Assembly (NCBI GenBank): GCA_039583875.1
Contig: CM077163.1
Coordinates: 235,468,646-235,532,645 of the forward strand
Origin: Platanthera guangdongensis
Taxonomy: Eukaryota; Streptophyta; Magnoliopsida; Asparagales; Orchidaceae
Reading direction: 5' to 3'
DNA: 64,000 nucleotides
Shown here: positions 25,165 to 36,110 of the stretch, piece by piece
Position numbering within the stretch: position 1 is the first letter of the stretch
Layout of the letters: the number at the start of each line of letters is the position of its first letter
Position numbers and translations under genes: made by a program
The notes under the pieces: generated by a model
The model's input: only the letters and a program-made list of their open reading frames with translations
The model's database searches: none
What the model was told of the DNA's origin: nothing

Positions 25165-25593
25165 ATGGAAGGTTCATCGTCGACCTCAAAACCCTACCTT
25201 CTATTCGTTGCTTTCCCTTTCCAAGGCCACATCATCCCCACTGTCCACCTCGTTGTGAAGCTCGTCGCCGTCGGCTTCTCCGTCACCTTCGTCAATACCG
25301 AAGCCGTCCACCACCATACCACGCTCGCCCCAGTTACATTCGACTGCTCCCTAAACCATGACGAGTTCACGGTGCAACTGCTTCACAGTTTCCATGGCAG
25401 CGTAGAGGCCCTCACGTTGGGCGCCTCCCTCCGATCTCCGAGCTCGTTGTTGACACCTTCTTCGTCTGGCCGGCCACCCTTTCCCACTCCCTCGGAATTC
25501 CTTATATCTCTTTCTGGACAGAACCTGCTCTAGTTTTCTCTCTCTACTACCACATGGATCTCCTCCACCACCACGATCACTTCGGCGCTCAAG
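25165..25593 (+). pseudogene. UGT86A-like UDP-glycosyltransferase, exon 1 fragment
   Basis: The ATG at 25165 starts MEGSSSTSKPYLLFVAFPFQ, then GHIIPTVHLVVKLVAVGF and TFVNTEAVHHH. This is the N-terminal acceptor-side fold of plant family-1 glycosyltransferases, with the catalytic-type His in FQGHIIP. About 45-50 residues usually found between HHH and the FDCSLNHDEF segment are missing. After a frameshift near 25422 the frame continues SELVVDTFFVWPATLSHS and WTEPALVFSLYYHMDLL, a UGT86A hallmark. It ends at GGTAATTAA, which fits the exon 1 donor of UGT86A genes. Exon 2, with the UDP-sugar binding (PSPG) box, is absent. It lies inside the Mutator-type element, antisense to EF-G. Confidence 0.85.
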
Positions 25594-25920
25594 GTAATTA
25601 ATGGATCGGACTTACATAACGTGTTGCCCATCTAGTGTTGGAGGAAATGCCTCAATGAATGAAGTAGGAAATCTTGAAGCAACAACATATGTTAATTACG
25701 CTCCAGTGGAGTCCCAATACATATGTTTGGAAGTTCTGACGGAGTCCGAAGCTGTTTGTTCAGCCACATGTAGTCTGGATTGGTAGCCAGCCCGCTGTCA
25801 AAAGATGTAATGTCCCACGCAAAGAGAGAGGGATGATGGCGAAGACGTGTCCAAAGAAGCGGAGTCGACATATTTTTATATTTTGTTCGATGGTTTGCTA
25901 GTAATAACTTGATTTTCAAA
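25594..25920. other. Remaining cargo of the Mutator-type element, origin unknown
   Basis: The sequence after the UGT exon does not continue as UGT exon 2. It has no long frame. A short minus-strand reading (ATNPDYMWLNKQL) faintly recalls copia gag but is too short to call. Confidence 0.3.
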
Positions 25921-26440
25921 TAGTCTTTTTTGATTATTATGGTTTGCTAGTAGTAATGGTTTGCTAGCATCCAAAATAGGTTTGCTAGTAACACCACCCA
26001 TTAAATGTTCCATGCATTCATAAATTCAGGACATGATAATTTATGTGATATATAAATGATAGATCTCCGACGAACAATTAGGAATTGTAGAAATGCAAGA
26101 TTTTTCAACCCGAAGACAAAAAAAAATTGAACGCATTCGTAGAGTCGTATTGTCGAGCGGTCAAGTCCTCTTGCACAAATACACAAACATGGTCCCCGCC
26201 TTGCAGCGAGCCACATGTGGTGGGTGATCCCATCAAAGTCGTCCATCATTTACCTGGAAGCTAAGCTTGCAGCGAAAGTCCATATGAAGGAAATTAGCAC
26301 AAGATAACTTATTAATGTTCCATGCAGTCTTAAATTCAGTACATGATAATTTCTGTGATATATAAATGATAGAGCTCCAACAAAGAATTATGGATGGCCG
26401 TAAATTGAAATACAACATTTTTTGACCTGATCTCTGAACT

Positions 26441-27757
26441 TTGATCAATGATCCCCCCATCACAACTCACTCAACTTAGCATGATAAGAAATTATTTCAC
26501 TCGTCAGATAAAATTACTTTCGGGTTTTGCACAAAACAGGGATTTTAAGCATCAGTTTGTTGGGTGAACATGACTAAGCTCATTCAATTGACATACAAGG
26601 CTTGAACAGGATGCCTTCGAGTGAACTAGCTCTTATCCTCAAAGGAACGTGTGGATGTTTATGCAAGTTTGGGGCAGTTGCAATAATTTATAGCAGTGGA
26701 ATATCAGCATTGAAATTTTGCATAATTGCAAGGTGCTTCATAAGAGGTGCCGTGCAAAAAATGAGCCTCATACCAAGTACTCAAACAAAAATAGAGATTT
26801 GGTGAATGTGAAATGCTTCAATCCCCTTCACTGTGCATTTTAAGTTGATAATATGGATAATGTCCTAAGCCCAAATGGAATATCTGCAGTAATTGTAATT
26901 TCTAAACCTTACTTGGCTCTAAGATTAATGGATTGGAGCAAGTTTTTTCATGTATTTGTTTGTGTAATGGATAGCAAATCTTCTTCTTTCACTTGAGTGA
27001 TGGGTTTCTTGCTTTGGTGAAGGCTTTGTTTGGGGATTTTGTGTTCTGTTGATGATGATTTTCATGGTTGATATCTCTAAAACTTATTTCCTAGATTCTT
27101 AGGAACTGTTTTTCTATGAAACTATATTATCTCTCACTCTCTAAACAACCGGATCATTAAGTATTTATATTACAAATGCTAGGGAACTTGAATAACATGA
27201 GAGTTGGGCTAAGACCCCTCCTCTCTTCTTGCAACAGCTATTGATGCAATTGCATCAATATCTTGAGATTTATTGTCACCCTAATGCTAAATTATCTAGG
27301 TAGTAATCATCTGGTCCAAAGAATTTCTCCCCAACCGTATTCGCTCAAAAATTCCAAGACCAAAGGATTTTGCTTTTTTGGTTTACCTCGTTATTACCTT
27401 GATTGGCTTACATAACTGAATTAATGAGATTTAATAACATACTCTCAATATTTAGTGACGCTCGCCCTTGCCATGAGTTTGAACCAAATTTTAGATCTGC
27501 TAATGAGCCATTCGATTTACATTAACTGGAGAATCACAGTTATGTCATAGGATCAAATTGATCTTCTAACAGCTCTAAGAAAGGGAACATGTGGTGCACT
27601 CAATATCTTATCCCAATGCGTGTTTGTTTTTTGAAAGGTTATGTCACTCATTTGTGCATTTATTATCTTTGTTTCAAAAGACAAAAAATTTAAAACCATA
27701 CAAGTTTGTATCAATCCTTTCAAACCCAACTTCTTGGTTTGACAACACCGACCCCTC
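26441..27757. other. Intron 2 DNA, nothing recognised
   Basis: AT-rich, no frame over about 70 codons with a known domain, no clear repeat ends. Confidence 0.5.
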
Positions 27758-28182
27758 GGGCTTAGTTATTAAAGGCGCAAAGGGGTCTTGAAGCCTATAC
27801 TCAAGGCGCAGGTGCGCGCCTGACGAACGCAAGGCGCAACCATATTCAATTTAAATAATCAGCATCAAACAACAGTTCACCTTCTTGATAAGATTCTTCA
27901 TTTATTTTACTCATTAATCACTCATTACTATAATTTATATCTCTTAAAAAATAGAATCAATGCAGTCACTTGCATAATATTCAAGTCTCAACGCTCGATT
28001 ATGTTTTACAAACACTAAATAATGCAAAAATTAATGAGATTTTACATTAAAAAAATTACAACATAAATTGCACTCAGGCATGCCTTTTATGCTCCAAAGG
28101 CGCAAAAAAGGAACACAAATGCGCAAACCTCTGAGAGCCTGGTGAGTCTTGAATCTTAAGCGTGCCTTTAACAACATAGCCC
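27758..28182. mobile_element. Possible short inverted-end element
   Basis: The left end GGGCTTAGTTATTAAAGGCGC and the right end, on the minus strand, GGGCTATGTTGTTAAAGGCAC, are similar over about 21 bp. Both are followed by GCGC-rich words (CAAGGCGCAGGTGCGCGCC on the left). No matching target duplication was found. Confidence 0.4.
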
Positions 28183-29948
28183 TTGGGTAAGATTTTGTAA
28201 GTAACTCAATTCGTCAATTATCATCACAACGCTCCGAATCATCTTTACATTGTCTATTTTCACATGGATAGTCCGGAACTTGCTTGATTTCAATGAACAA
28301 ACAATATAAGGTGCTTTACATCAAGGAAAAGTTCATCTTCGCACTGATGGTTCACTTCAGCACTTCACAATTTTAGATCATCAAGGTTCTCCTTCTAAAC
28401 CTACCCACTTTCTTTCTTAGACAACTTAATTTGAAACAAAATCAATCATATTTTTGGGTATCAGATCCCTTAGTATTTAGTTATTATATCTCTCAAGCCT
28501 AAACATCTTCTGTTATGGCAGTAACTCCCAAAACCGGGCTGAGCCTCAGGCAGGATGGTTCCTCCTGGGCAATTCCCACAATTCCCGACCTAGGTGTTGA
28601 AATAGGGTTGCGGCCCACACATCCCAACCAACTCTCCGCACTCATTTAATCATGTGGTAGTTGGAATGTTGTTGAGGTCGGGATTCGATCCCATGACTCC
28701 CATGATGAGAAGAACTTCTATGAACTCTCATAAATTGATACGATCAAGAGGAGGGCTGACGACTAGGGCAGTGAGAAGAGGAGGAAGAGGGGGAAGAGGA
28801 ATTGAGAGAAATTAAGGAGCAGCCCTAGAAAGATTCATTCATCCAAAAGACAAAAACCAAATACAAGCATATAGCACCCTTTATAGCAGCAGGGCGCGAA
28901 TAACAAAAATGGTCTGCAAATATTTTAACTCAAAACAACATCAAAATGAAAATAATCAAGTAGATCGATAATCGACGGTCTCTTTCACGATAGGTGGGCT
29001 AGTGTCCGTCGTCTTCCTACTCGTGTACGTCTGTAACATCTTCTATGTCATGAAGTGCTTTCCAAATGGAAATTCACCTCTTATCTCAATTCATAGACCT
29101 TCAAAATTCCAGGAGAGAAATTCCCATATTTTGACTGCCCTTACAACCCCTCCATTTACAATACACACCCTCTTCTCATAAACCAATCGAGTTACTTTCA
29201 CGCTACTTCCCAATTGGTCGCTCGCCATCAAATGAAATGTAAGCTGTCATGAAAAGGATTTTATTTTATTTGCAACAAAAGAATTCTCTTGCACTCACGA
29301 TTGCCAACCCAACTTTCACCTACTTTTGTCCAATGATGCCCTCAAACCAAACACAAGATCAAAATTTTGCCGAATGACCAACTTGGATGATCCGCCTGAA
29401 ATTTCAATTCATGAACTCATAGGCCAAACATGTTTTCGTAAATTATGCATACCCGCTACATCTATGATCCAAATATTCAAATTTAATAGATGATGATATC
29501 ACCGACATTTGTACAAAAGCGCCCTTAATAAACATTTACATTTTCCACTCTAGTTGATCATCACTTTCAATCTCACAATCGAACAGATATTATATTTCGG
29601 CTTTTTTATGTCAGCAACTGAGGTCTCAATGCCATTACCATTAAATACATCTTGAATCCTATAGTGGATAAGCCATTTAATGAACTGCATGGTTCACGCT
29701 TGTTCTTCGAGCTTGATTTGCATTATGGATTTCATCAAGTTTGCATGCATGACTCAAACATTATCCATCACATTACTTACATATGAAGGTCACTATGAGA
29801 TATGTCATTTCAGCCTAACCAATGTCCCTTTCACAATACAAGTAATCTATCATGGATTTGGTATTTTAACCATTTCTTCATTGCACCGACTTAGTATTTT
29901 TTTATGACATACATGCTTAAGCCGGAATATAAGTTGTGTTATCTTTGC
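28183..29948. other. Intron 2 DNA, no gene; one repeat-like patch
   Basis: A GC-richer patch at about 28520..28900 includes a GA-rich run and a CTATAAAGG on the minus strand, as in a decayed LTR, but no partner copy is present. The rest is AT-rich with no recognised feature. Confidence 0.35.
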
Positions 29949-29951
29949 TAA

Positions 29952-30081
29952 GGCTCCGTTTGAGAGGGCTTATTTTCACCAGTCAAGCGGTCACGACCGC
30001 ATGAACCGGACCTTAATTAAGGCCTGGTTCATGCGGTCGTGACCGCTTGACCGGTGAAAATAAGTCCTCCCAAACGGAGCC
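29952..30081. mobile_element. Tourist-like MITE, near-perfect hairpin
   Basis: A 130-bp fold-back. The left arm starts GGCTCCGTTTGAGAGGGCTT and the right arm on the minus strand GGCTCCGTTTGGGAGGACTT. The arms stay complementary through to TTAATTAA in the centre, near 30015. The target duplication is TAA (29949..29951 and 30082..30084). TAA duplication and the GGCTCCGTTTG end fit the PIF/Harbinger (Tourist) type. Confidence 0.92.
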
Positions 30082-30366
30082 TAAGTTTTCAAGATTCTCC
30101 GCAAAAAGTGCTTTTGCTTAATTTGACAAATGCTCTTTCAGCAAGCAGACAAATGATTAATTCAGTCAAATCATTTCTGTTTAGGCATTAGTATTTATTC
30201 CACCAAAATCTGTCATTATTAACAGATTTCCTAAAATCATATGCCACTTGCAGGCTTTTCTCAACCCCGCTAGGTATTTTTGCCAAATTTTATGTGGGTA
30301 TGCCACCTTTCCCTATCCACTTACCTCTTTGTTATGCAAATACTCCTCTTGTGAGAGCTACTCGGA

Positions 30367-31223
30367 TTAGACGTGTTCAAAACTAACCAAAGAACAAAGA
30401 ACCGGACAGGAACCAAACCGAGTTATATGGTTGGTTCCAATTGCTCTCAGTTCGGGTCTGGATTCAAAAACAAATCCCAAAACCAGTTACTTGGTTTGGT
30501 TCCTGGTTTTTATGGTCAGATACTCAGGGCCTGAATCGAGATCCAACTTATAATAAACTAATAATCAATAAAGGAATTTTATGTATTTATAGACTTGCAC
30601 TTACTGTATATACTTTATAATTCTATCATGAATATGGCATGTGTGCAGAAAAAATATTTTGGATAATTTGTACTTTGCTATCTCAGTACACCTTACAAAA
30701 TGTAAAAAGTAATAAATAAATAAATAAACAGTAAAAACACCTATTGTTTGTGAAGCTGAAAACATTATATAAGTCTGAAACATTAAAAATAAGGGCAGCC
30801 TGGTGGCTGGTGCACCAAGGCATCCCTGCGTAGCGAGGGACCAGATAAGGGTCCCACCACAAGAGTGAAATGTAGACAAACCCTACCATGCATTTTTGAA
30901 AGAGGCTGCTTCCAGGACTCGAACCCGTGACCTCAAGGTCACACGGCAACACCTCAACCGGTGCGCCAAGGATCCCCTTCGTCTGAAGCATTAAAAATGG
31001 CACACGAATTGTTTGGTGGAATTTCTTGGATAAAACCAACAAGATAGGAAAAACAGACTTGTCTTAGAACAGATAATCGAATCGAGCTTAGTTCAAATAT
31101 AGTTCTAGACCTTAGGTTCATGACTCGATTCCCGACTTCAAAAAAAAATGGAACAAAACATTTATGGTTCAGATTATTGATTCTAAAAGAACCGATCTTA
31201 ACCAACCTGAATTGCACCCCTAA
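30367..31223. mobile_element. Possible non-autonomous DNA element hosting a SINE
   Basis: The left end TTAGACGTGTTCAAAACTAA and the right end on the minus strand TTAGGGGTGCAATTCAGG resemble each other. Both are followed by AACCGG/CGGTTC-rich DNA, a common plant MITE style. No target duplication was resolved. The Au SINE lies inside. Confidence 0.4.
30791..30980 (-). mobile_element. Au-type SINE
   Basis: A tRNA-derived retroposon. On the minus strand it begins GGGGATCCTTGGCGCACCGG, with a polymerase III A-box-like TTGGCGCACCGG and an exact B box GGTTCGAGTCC (near 30918). It continues with the Au body (GCAGCCTCTTTCAAAAATGC) and ends AGGCTGCCCTT. Flanks GTCTGAAACATTAAAAAT (30773..30790) and GTCTGAAGCATTAAAAAT (30981..30998) are an 18-bp target duplication with one mismatch. 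Confidence 0.93.
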
Positions 31224-31690
31224 CTTAGATATCTCTTTTTTTACCGTTAAAAAAAAACTTTGACGCACACTACAACTTCCTCGTTTTGAAGTTCCGTTCA
31301 CCTATCCACTAATGCAGCGGTGTTGTCATGAGGGACTTCTTCATATAAAACATCTCGAGATTCCTCCATCCTCCGACATTTCTTTGAGCAATTTATTTGG
31401 CTCAGGCATGGTCTTGTAAATGTCATATTGCTTTAATAGCACGAACAACTTGATTCTCCATAGGTTGAAACTATTACGTCCATAGAACTTCATACTGATG
31501 TTTGTCAAAGCCAGCTACCTCCAAAAGTTGAACATCACACTGATACAAGTTGTTGAGGATTAATGTGCAGTGAACAGAACCAAAGGACGGATTTGATTCT
31601 TCAATATCTTAATATTCAACATTTACTCATTAAAGTAGTGAAAGCTTTACGTTGAAATTTTCTCCACAACAAAATTGCAAACAACAACAG
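31224..31690. other. No feature recognised
   Basis: AT-rich intronic sequence upstream of the second chromovirus LTR. The exact LTR start may lie in its last part. Confidence 0.4.
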
Positions 31691-32433
31691 ACCATGCGTC
31701 AAAATTGGCTCGTCGTGCTATTATTTTTATGTATTTTATTTTATTTTTTGGGGATTGTTTTTGGTGTTTTAGAGCCTCAGGCGTAACGGCCAATCATAGC
31801 CGTTCACGCTCGTCGCCCAACCGCCCCCTCTTGTTATAAATAGGGGTGGGTGCTGCAGTTTAGACTCATTGTTGTTTTGTGAGAGATTCCAGACCGGCAA
31901 TCATCTGAGGTGCGACGCCGCGAGCCCGGAGTGTGAAGCCTAGCTTTGTTTTCAATTACTTTTCATTGTTCCTTTTCCCCAGTGAACCAGTCTCAATTCC
32001 ACAATTTTCCTTTTTTATGGCAGAAAACTGCCAATAACTTCCCCCTCATCCCACAAACGTTGTTATCGGAAGGAGAAACCGTCCCTGCGCTCTATTGTTC
32101 GTCTTCTCCCTCGCCAGTAATTGTCAACCGCACCTCCTACTTCCTCCAGTCATTTATCACTACTCCACATCTCCCGTAAGTTAAAGTCGGCGTTCACATC
32201 CATATCCTGATTGAAGGCCGCAAGTCCTGGAACCTCCTTCCTGAGATTCAATTCCAGTCGCTAGTTTTTCATGTCTTGAACCCGTAACCGCAGATCCCGC
32301 CAACCATCCCCATCATTTCCTTTGACTTCCACTTATAGCATCCTCTCCAACCTCCATATTGTGCATGCCGCAACCTCTTCCCCATCCGAGATTGCTCATT
32401 TCCACCATCCGCAAGTTTCACCTTTCAGCTTTC

Positions 32434-32725
32434 TGTTACGTGTCGATGAATACGGAGTGAGGAGGTGGGGATACAAAGGAGCTAACCCTTGAATGAGAGA
32501 GGATATGAGAAGAACTAGAGAGAGAGAAGCTAGAGGGAGAAAATAGAACTTGATTAATTTCTTGCATGACTACAAAGACTTCATGGGTTCCCTTAAATAA
32601 AACCCCTAATGGCATAATCGTAAATACAACAACATATGCAAAAATATTGAAATACTACGACTTTACACATGCGACACGAATAATAATAATAATAATATAA
32701 GATAACTAATGGAGGACCCGTAACA
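32434..32725 (-). repeat. 3' LTR of the small LTR element
   Basis: 292 bp, with an AATAATAATAATAATAAT run near 32680. It pairs with 38386..38667; the difference in length is mainly in this run and small indels. Confidence 0.92.
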
Positions 32726-33473
32726 CTCCATCCGCCCTTCAAAATGAGCTTGCCCTCAAGCTCGTGCACCATGCGGGTGGCCGGATCATCTGGTACCTTG
32801 ACCTCCCTCCAGAACAACGCGCTGAAACGCGTAGCGGCGGCGGTGGCGTCAGCGAGGAGCGACGGGGCCATCAGAAAATTGGGCGGCATATGGAATGGGT
32901 TTGTCGGGCCCGCAGGAGGGGTTGTGAGCAGCAGTAACACGGAGGTCGGAGGGCCAACACTCGGCTGCAGGAATGGATCCATCGGGGTCGGTGGAGCAGG
33001 TGTCGGCGGAGCGGGTGTCGGCAGAAGAGGTGGTGAGGTGGCCAGTGGGAGCGGCATGACAGGGGCCGACGGAGCAAGAGTCGATAGAGGCAACAATGAG
33101 TCAATCGGAGGAGCCGATGTTGAAAGTGGTGGAATGGCGGCAGCAGTGACAGGCAGAGGTGGCTCAGAAAGAGGCGGCACCACCCCTAGATGGTGAGGCG
33201 ATGACACTGACAGGGCAGCGGCCAGAAGCGCATGTGGCGGCGGTTGTACGCTCAAAATTGGCTGAACACCGGCCGACGAAAATGATAAAGAAGGCTGCAG
33301 GGTTGCAGTCCCCAAAGTAGACGGTGGTGGCGGCGATATCGGGGGAAGCAGACCCCGAAAAGTCGGGCGAGATCCGCCAGAAAACATGTGGTATTGGCGG
33401 ACAGGGTCGCCTCAAGCTTCGAAAGACACGCACGAGCGGAGGCCGCCGCAACAGCGCTTAATGGTGCATCCAT
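32593..33473 (-). pseudogene. Remnant polyprotein of the small LTR element
   Basis: An ATG at 33473 begins MDAPLSAVAAASARACLSKL, resembling the coiled N-terminus of plant gypsy gag. After a frameshift near 33385 a Pro/Leu/Ser-rich frame runs to the purine tract. Just before the tract comes FSALFWREVKVPDD and VHELEGKLILKGGW. A charged tail ending in a Gly-Gly segment at this place is usual for gypsy polyproteins. My reading is a gag start fused to a pol end with everything between lost. Protein function is not predicted. Confidence 0.4.
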
Positions 33474-34946
33474 AAAAATAATCTGATTTTATATTAATAA
33501 ATTAATCAAAATAATTTGATTAATAAATTAAAAATATAGGTCAGATTTTCTGGTATCCAAAAAGGAATGATGCGAGGGGCTCAAAAATGCATTATAGATA
33601 TTTTTTTTTTGAAAGGAGGGGAGGCAGGCAGCTGATGGAATAAGTAACAGAATAATAATAATAATAAATGTTTAATAAATTAGGTTTGTGGGAGGGGCTC
33701 GAGGGATGAAAAGAAAAAGGAAGTGCAGGGGGCTCGAGGAATGAAGAGAAGCGGGCTATGCGGGGGGTTCAATTGGACGGGCGGTGTCGATGAGGATGGT
33801 TGTGGTGTTGTTCCTGGACGGAATCAGAGAAGAAGATGGTTGGAGGTGATGTTGCAGGCGGGCGGACTGGAATGGGGCTTCCCTGCCGCAAAGGATGAAG
33901 CAACGACCGGTTGTTGTGTTCACGTGAGTGGTTGCGGCCCCGGCAGTCGGAGTCATGACGGAGGTCGTCGATTCTGGTGAGTCCCCGGACAGGTGGCTGC
34001 GAGCAAGGAAGAGGATTGTTGGCGGTGCGGATCGACCGGGAAAGGCGGGTTGGGGTTGTTTTCGTCGAATTCAGGCCCAGAAATGGCGAAGCGGCACGTG
34101 TTGCAGCCCGGATCGGGGTTGTCACTAGGGGTGCCCATAAAAACCGGGCCCGGGGGGGCCGGTCCAGGCCCGTCCCCGTAAAAGCCCGCCTAGGCCCGCC
34201 CCGGGCCCGGGCTAAGCCCGCCCCGGGCCCAGGCCGGGCCATGGGGCCTAACAAGGCCCCATATATAAGCATTTGCCCGGCTCGGTACCCTGCCTGGGCC
34301 GGGCCGAGCAAAGCCCGGTTTCCTAGGCACAGGCTAAGCCCGGGGCCGAGCCGGGCAAAGCCCGGTTTCTAGGCCCGGGCTAAGCCCGGGGCCGGGCCGG
34401 GCCCGGTCAGGCCCGACCCGGCCCCTTTAGATCAACGGCTCTAAGAGCCGTATAGAGCCGTTGTTAAACAACGGCTCTTAGAGGCGTTGTCCCCAATGCT
34501 GTCATTCCTATTTAATAGGGCTGGCAGCTATAATAATATATTAATTATTAAATAATTAATTATTAAATAATTATTTTAAAAATTATTTAAAAAATATCTT
34601 TTTTAAAACAATTTATAAATCCCCCCACTCCCACACTCTCACCCTTCTCACTCTCACCCCTCCCAAGTCTCACACTCCCCCCCCCCACTATTTTTTACGT
34701 CGAATATGTCATCGACGATGCGTCTTCATTATCATTAGTCGCTCATGAAGTGGTGGAGCACAAGCATACGGTGCCAGTTTGGGAATATTTCGACAAAGTG
34801 AAAGTCGGCTCCGAGCATAAGGCGAAGTGCAAGCAATGCTCAAAATTACTTACTCTCAGTGGCAACTCGACACTCGCAAGATACATTAAGTCTTGCACTG
34901 GCAAACAAGCTCCTCCTGAGTCCAGTCAGGCGCAATTACCTGCATC

Positions 34947-35185
34947 TTGATGCAAACAATGGCTTCGAAATTCCTAAATCTAGTAATAAACTTAGCGGGG
35001 CACAAATTAAATTATGAAGAGCGTTTCCAACACAAAAGAAAAAAAAAGAACAAACAGCGCGGGATAATTGATGCAAACAATGGCTTCAAAATTCCTAAAT
35101 CTAGTAATAAACTTAGCGGGGCACAAATTAAATTATGAAGAGCGTTTCCAACACACAAAAAAAGAACAAACGGCGAGGGATGATT
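34947..35185 (+). repeat. 121 bp direct tandem duplication
   Basis: TTGATGCAAACAATGGCTTC starts at 34947 and again at 35068. The two units match nearly perfectly, including AATTATGAAGAGCGTTTCCA. It lies right after the BED finger of the hAT transposase. Confidence 0.93.
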
Positions 35186-35219
35186 AGGGCAAGCGCATGC
35201 TACTCGAGGATGAAACAAT

Positions 35220-36110
35220 ATTGCTGAAATTTATCATAATAAATGTTAGTAAAGAAGATTGAGGGAAGGGAAAAGGAGAGATCTCACCGAGGGCTTTCCC
35301 GCAATAGCTTTGTCGATCCTTCATGGGTCGATCACAGCAGGTAAGGGAGCGGTGGATGGAGGAGGCCGCAGTTGGCTGGAGGAAGTTGTTGGGTGGAGGG
35401 TAGTAGCTGGATGGGTAGCTGGATGGGTGGAGGTAAGTTGTTGGGTGGAGGGTAGTAGCTGGATGGAAAGCTGGATGGGTGGAGGTAGGTTGTTGGATGG
35501 AGGGTAGTAGCTGGATGGAAAGCTGGATGGGTGGAGGTAAGATGCTGGATGGTGGAAGGTGTCCGGGAAGTTGTTGGAGGGTTGTCAGCGTGGCTGGCGT
35601 TTGCGAGAGGCGGAGATTCGGAGCTCGGGAAGTAGTGGGGGAGGAGATCGACCGGGGTTGCGGTTGTCGGACGACACCGAGGAGACTGGCTCGGGATGTT
35701 TGCGGAAGAAGCTTGGCGGAAGAAGCTCGGGACGCGATGTTGCGGAAGAAGCTTGGCGGCGGGATTTCACCGAGAGAGAATGACTTATTCTCTCGGTATT
35801 ATCCAGCCTCCTTGGGGTTTCAATTAGATGGTTATATATAAGCCTCTTTCCTTTCCCCTCAATTAGACAAGTAAATAAATTCGGCAAGATTATTTTATGA
35901 GAAACAAATAACAATACGACTCGCCCGCACATTCCACACCGGACCAATCCACTCAGGGTCACGTAAGGTGGTCAGTCTCAAGCGCCGGGTCACAATACAG
36001 GAAATTTAAACATAACCGTCTATGACATAAAATAAATAAACGACAATGCAATAGCATAACTGCGATAAAATCTAAAGTAAATAAATACGAGACGGCACTA
36101 ACGTGATGGC
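35220..36110. other. Foreign block inside the hAT element
   Basis: It interrupts the transposase between the BED finger and the core. It has a 52-bp tandem array (35366..35570). On the minus strand a TTATATATAA box near 35838 is followed by a leader-like sequence, as in an LTR. No coding domain and no clear borders were found, so the class is unknown. Confidence 0.45.
35366..35570 (+). repeat. 52 bp tandem repeat, about 3.5 copies
   Basis: GCTGGATGGGTGGAGGTA starts at 35418, 35470 and 35522. The unit also contains GTTGTTGGGTGGAGGGTAGTA. Confidence 0.92.

Larger units (their letters stand above)
24986..25999 (+). mobile_element. Mutator-type DNA transposon with captured gene piece (Pack-MULE)
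   Basis: A 1014-bp element with terminal inverted repeats of about 41 bp. The left end starts GGGTGTTGTTATTAGC; the right end, on the minus strand, starts GGGTGGTGTTACTAGC; both continue to GGATGCTAGCAAAC. The motif CTAGCAAAC recurs inside both ends. Flanks are ATTAATGTT (24977..24985) and ATTAAATGTT (26000..26009), a 9-bp duplication with one extra A. Copy 2 of the host duplication has a single ATTAATGTTCCATGCA. Nine-base duplications are typical of Mutator-like elements. No transposase is encoded; the cargo is a glycosyltransferase exon. Confidence 0.8.
24829..26440. repeat. Tandem duplication of a ~300 bp intron segment
   Basis: Copy 1 is 24829..24985 plus 26000..26131, split by the Mutator-type insertion. 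Copy 2 is 26132..26440. Shared runs include GGTCAAGTCCT, GCGAGCCACATGTGGTGGGT, TAACTTATTAATGTT, and TGTGATATATAAATGATAGA. Copy 2 has about 40 bp (near 26266..26305) absent from copy 1. Copy 2 preserves the uninterrupted target site. Confidence 0.85.

Noticed and set aside
25594..25920. UGT exon 2 or a second captured gene
   Set aside because: No PSPG box or other UGT motif; the faint copia gag likeness is too short to support.
33769..34311. 180-codon minus-strand frame
   Set aside because: It crosses the left border of the hAT element and its target duplication, so it cannot be one gene.
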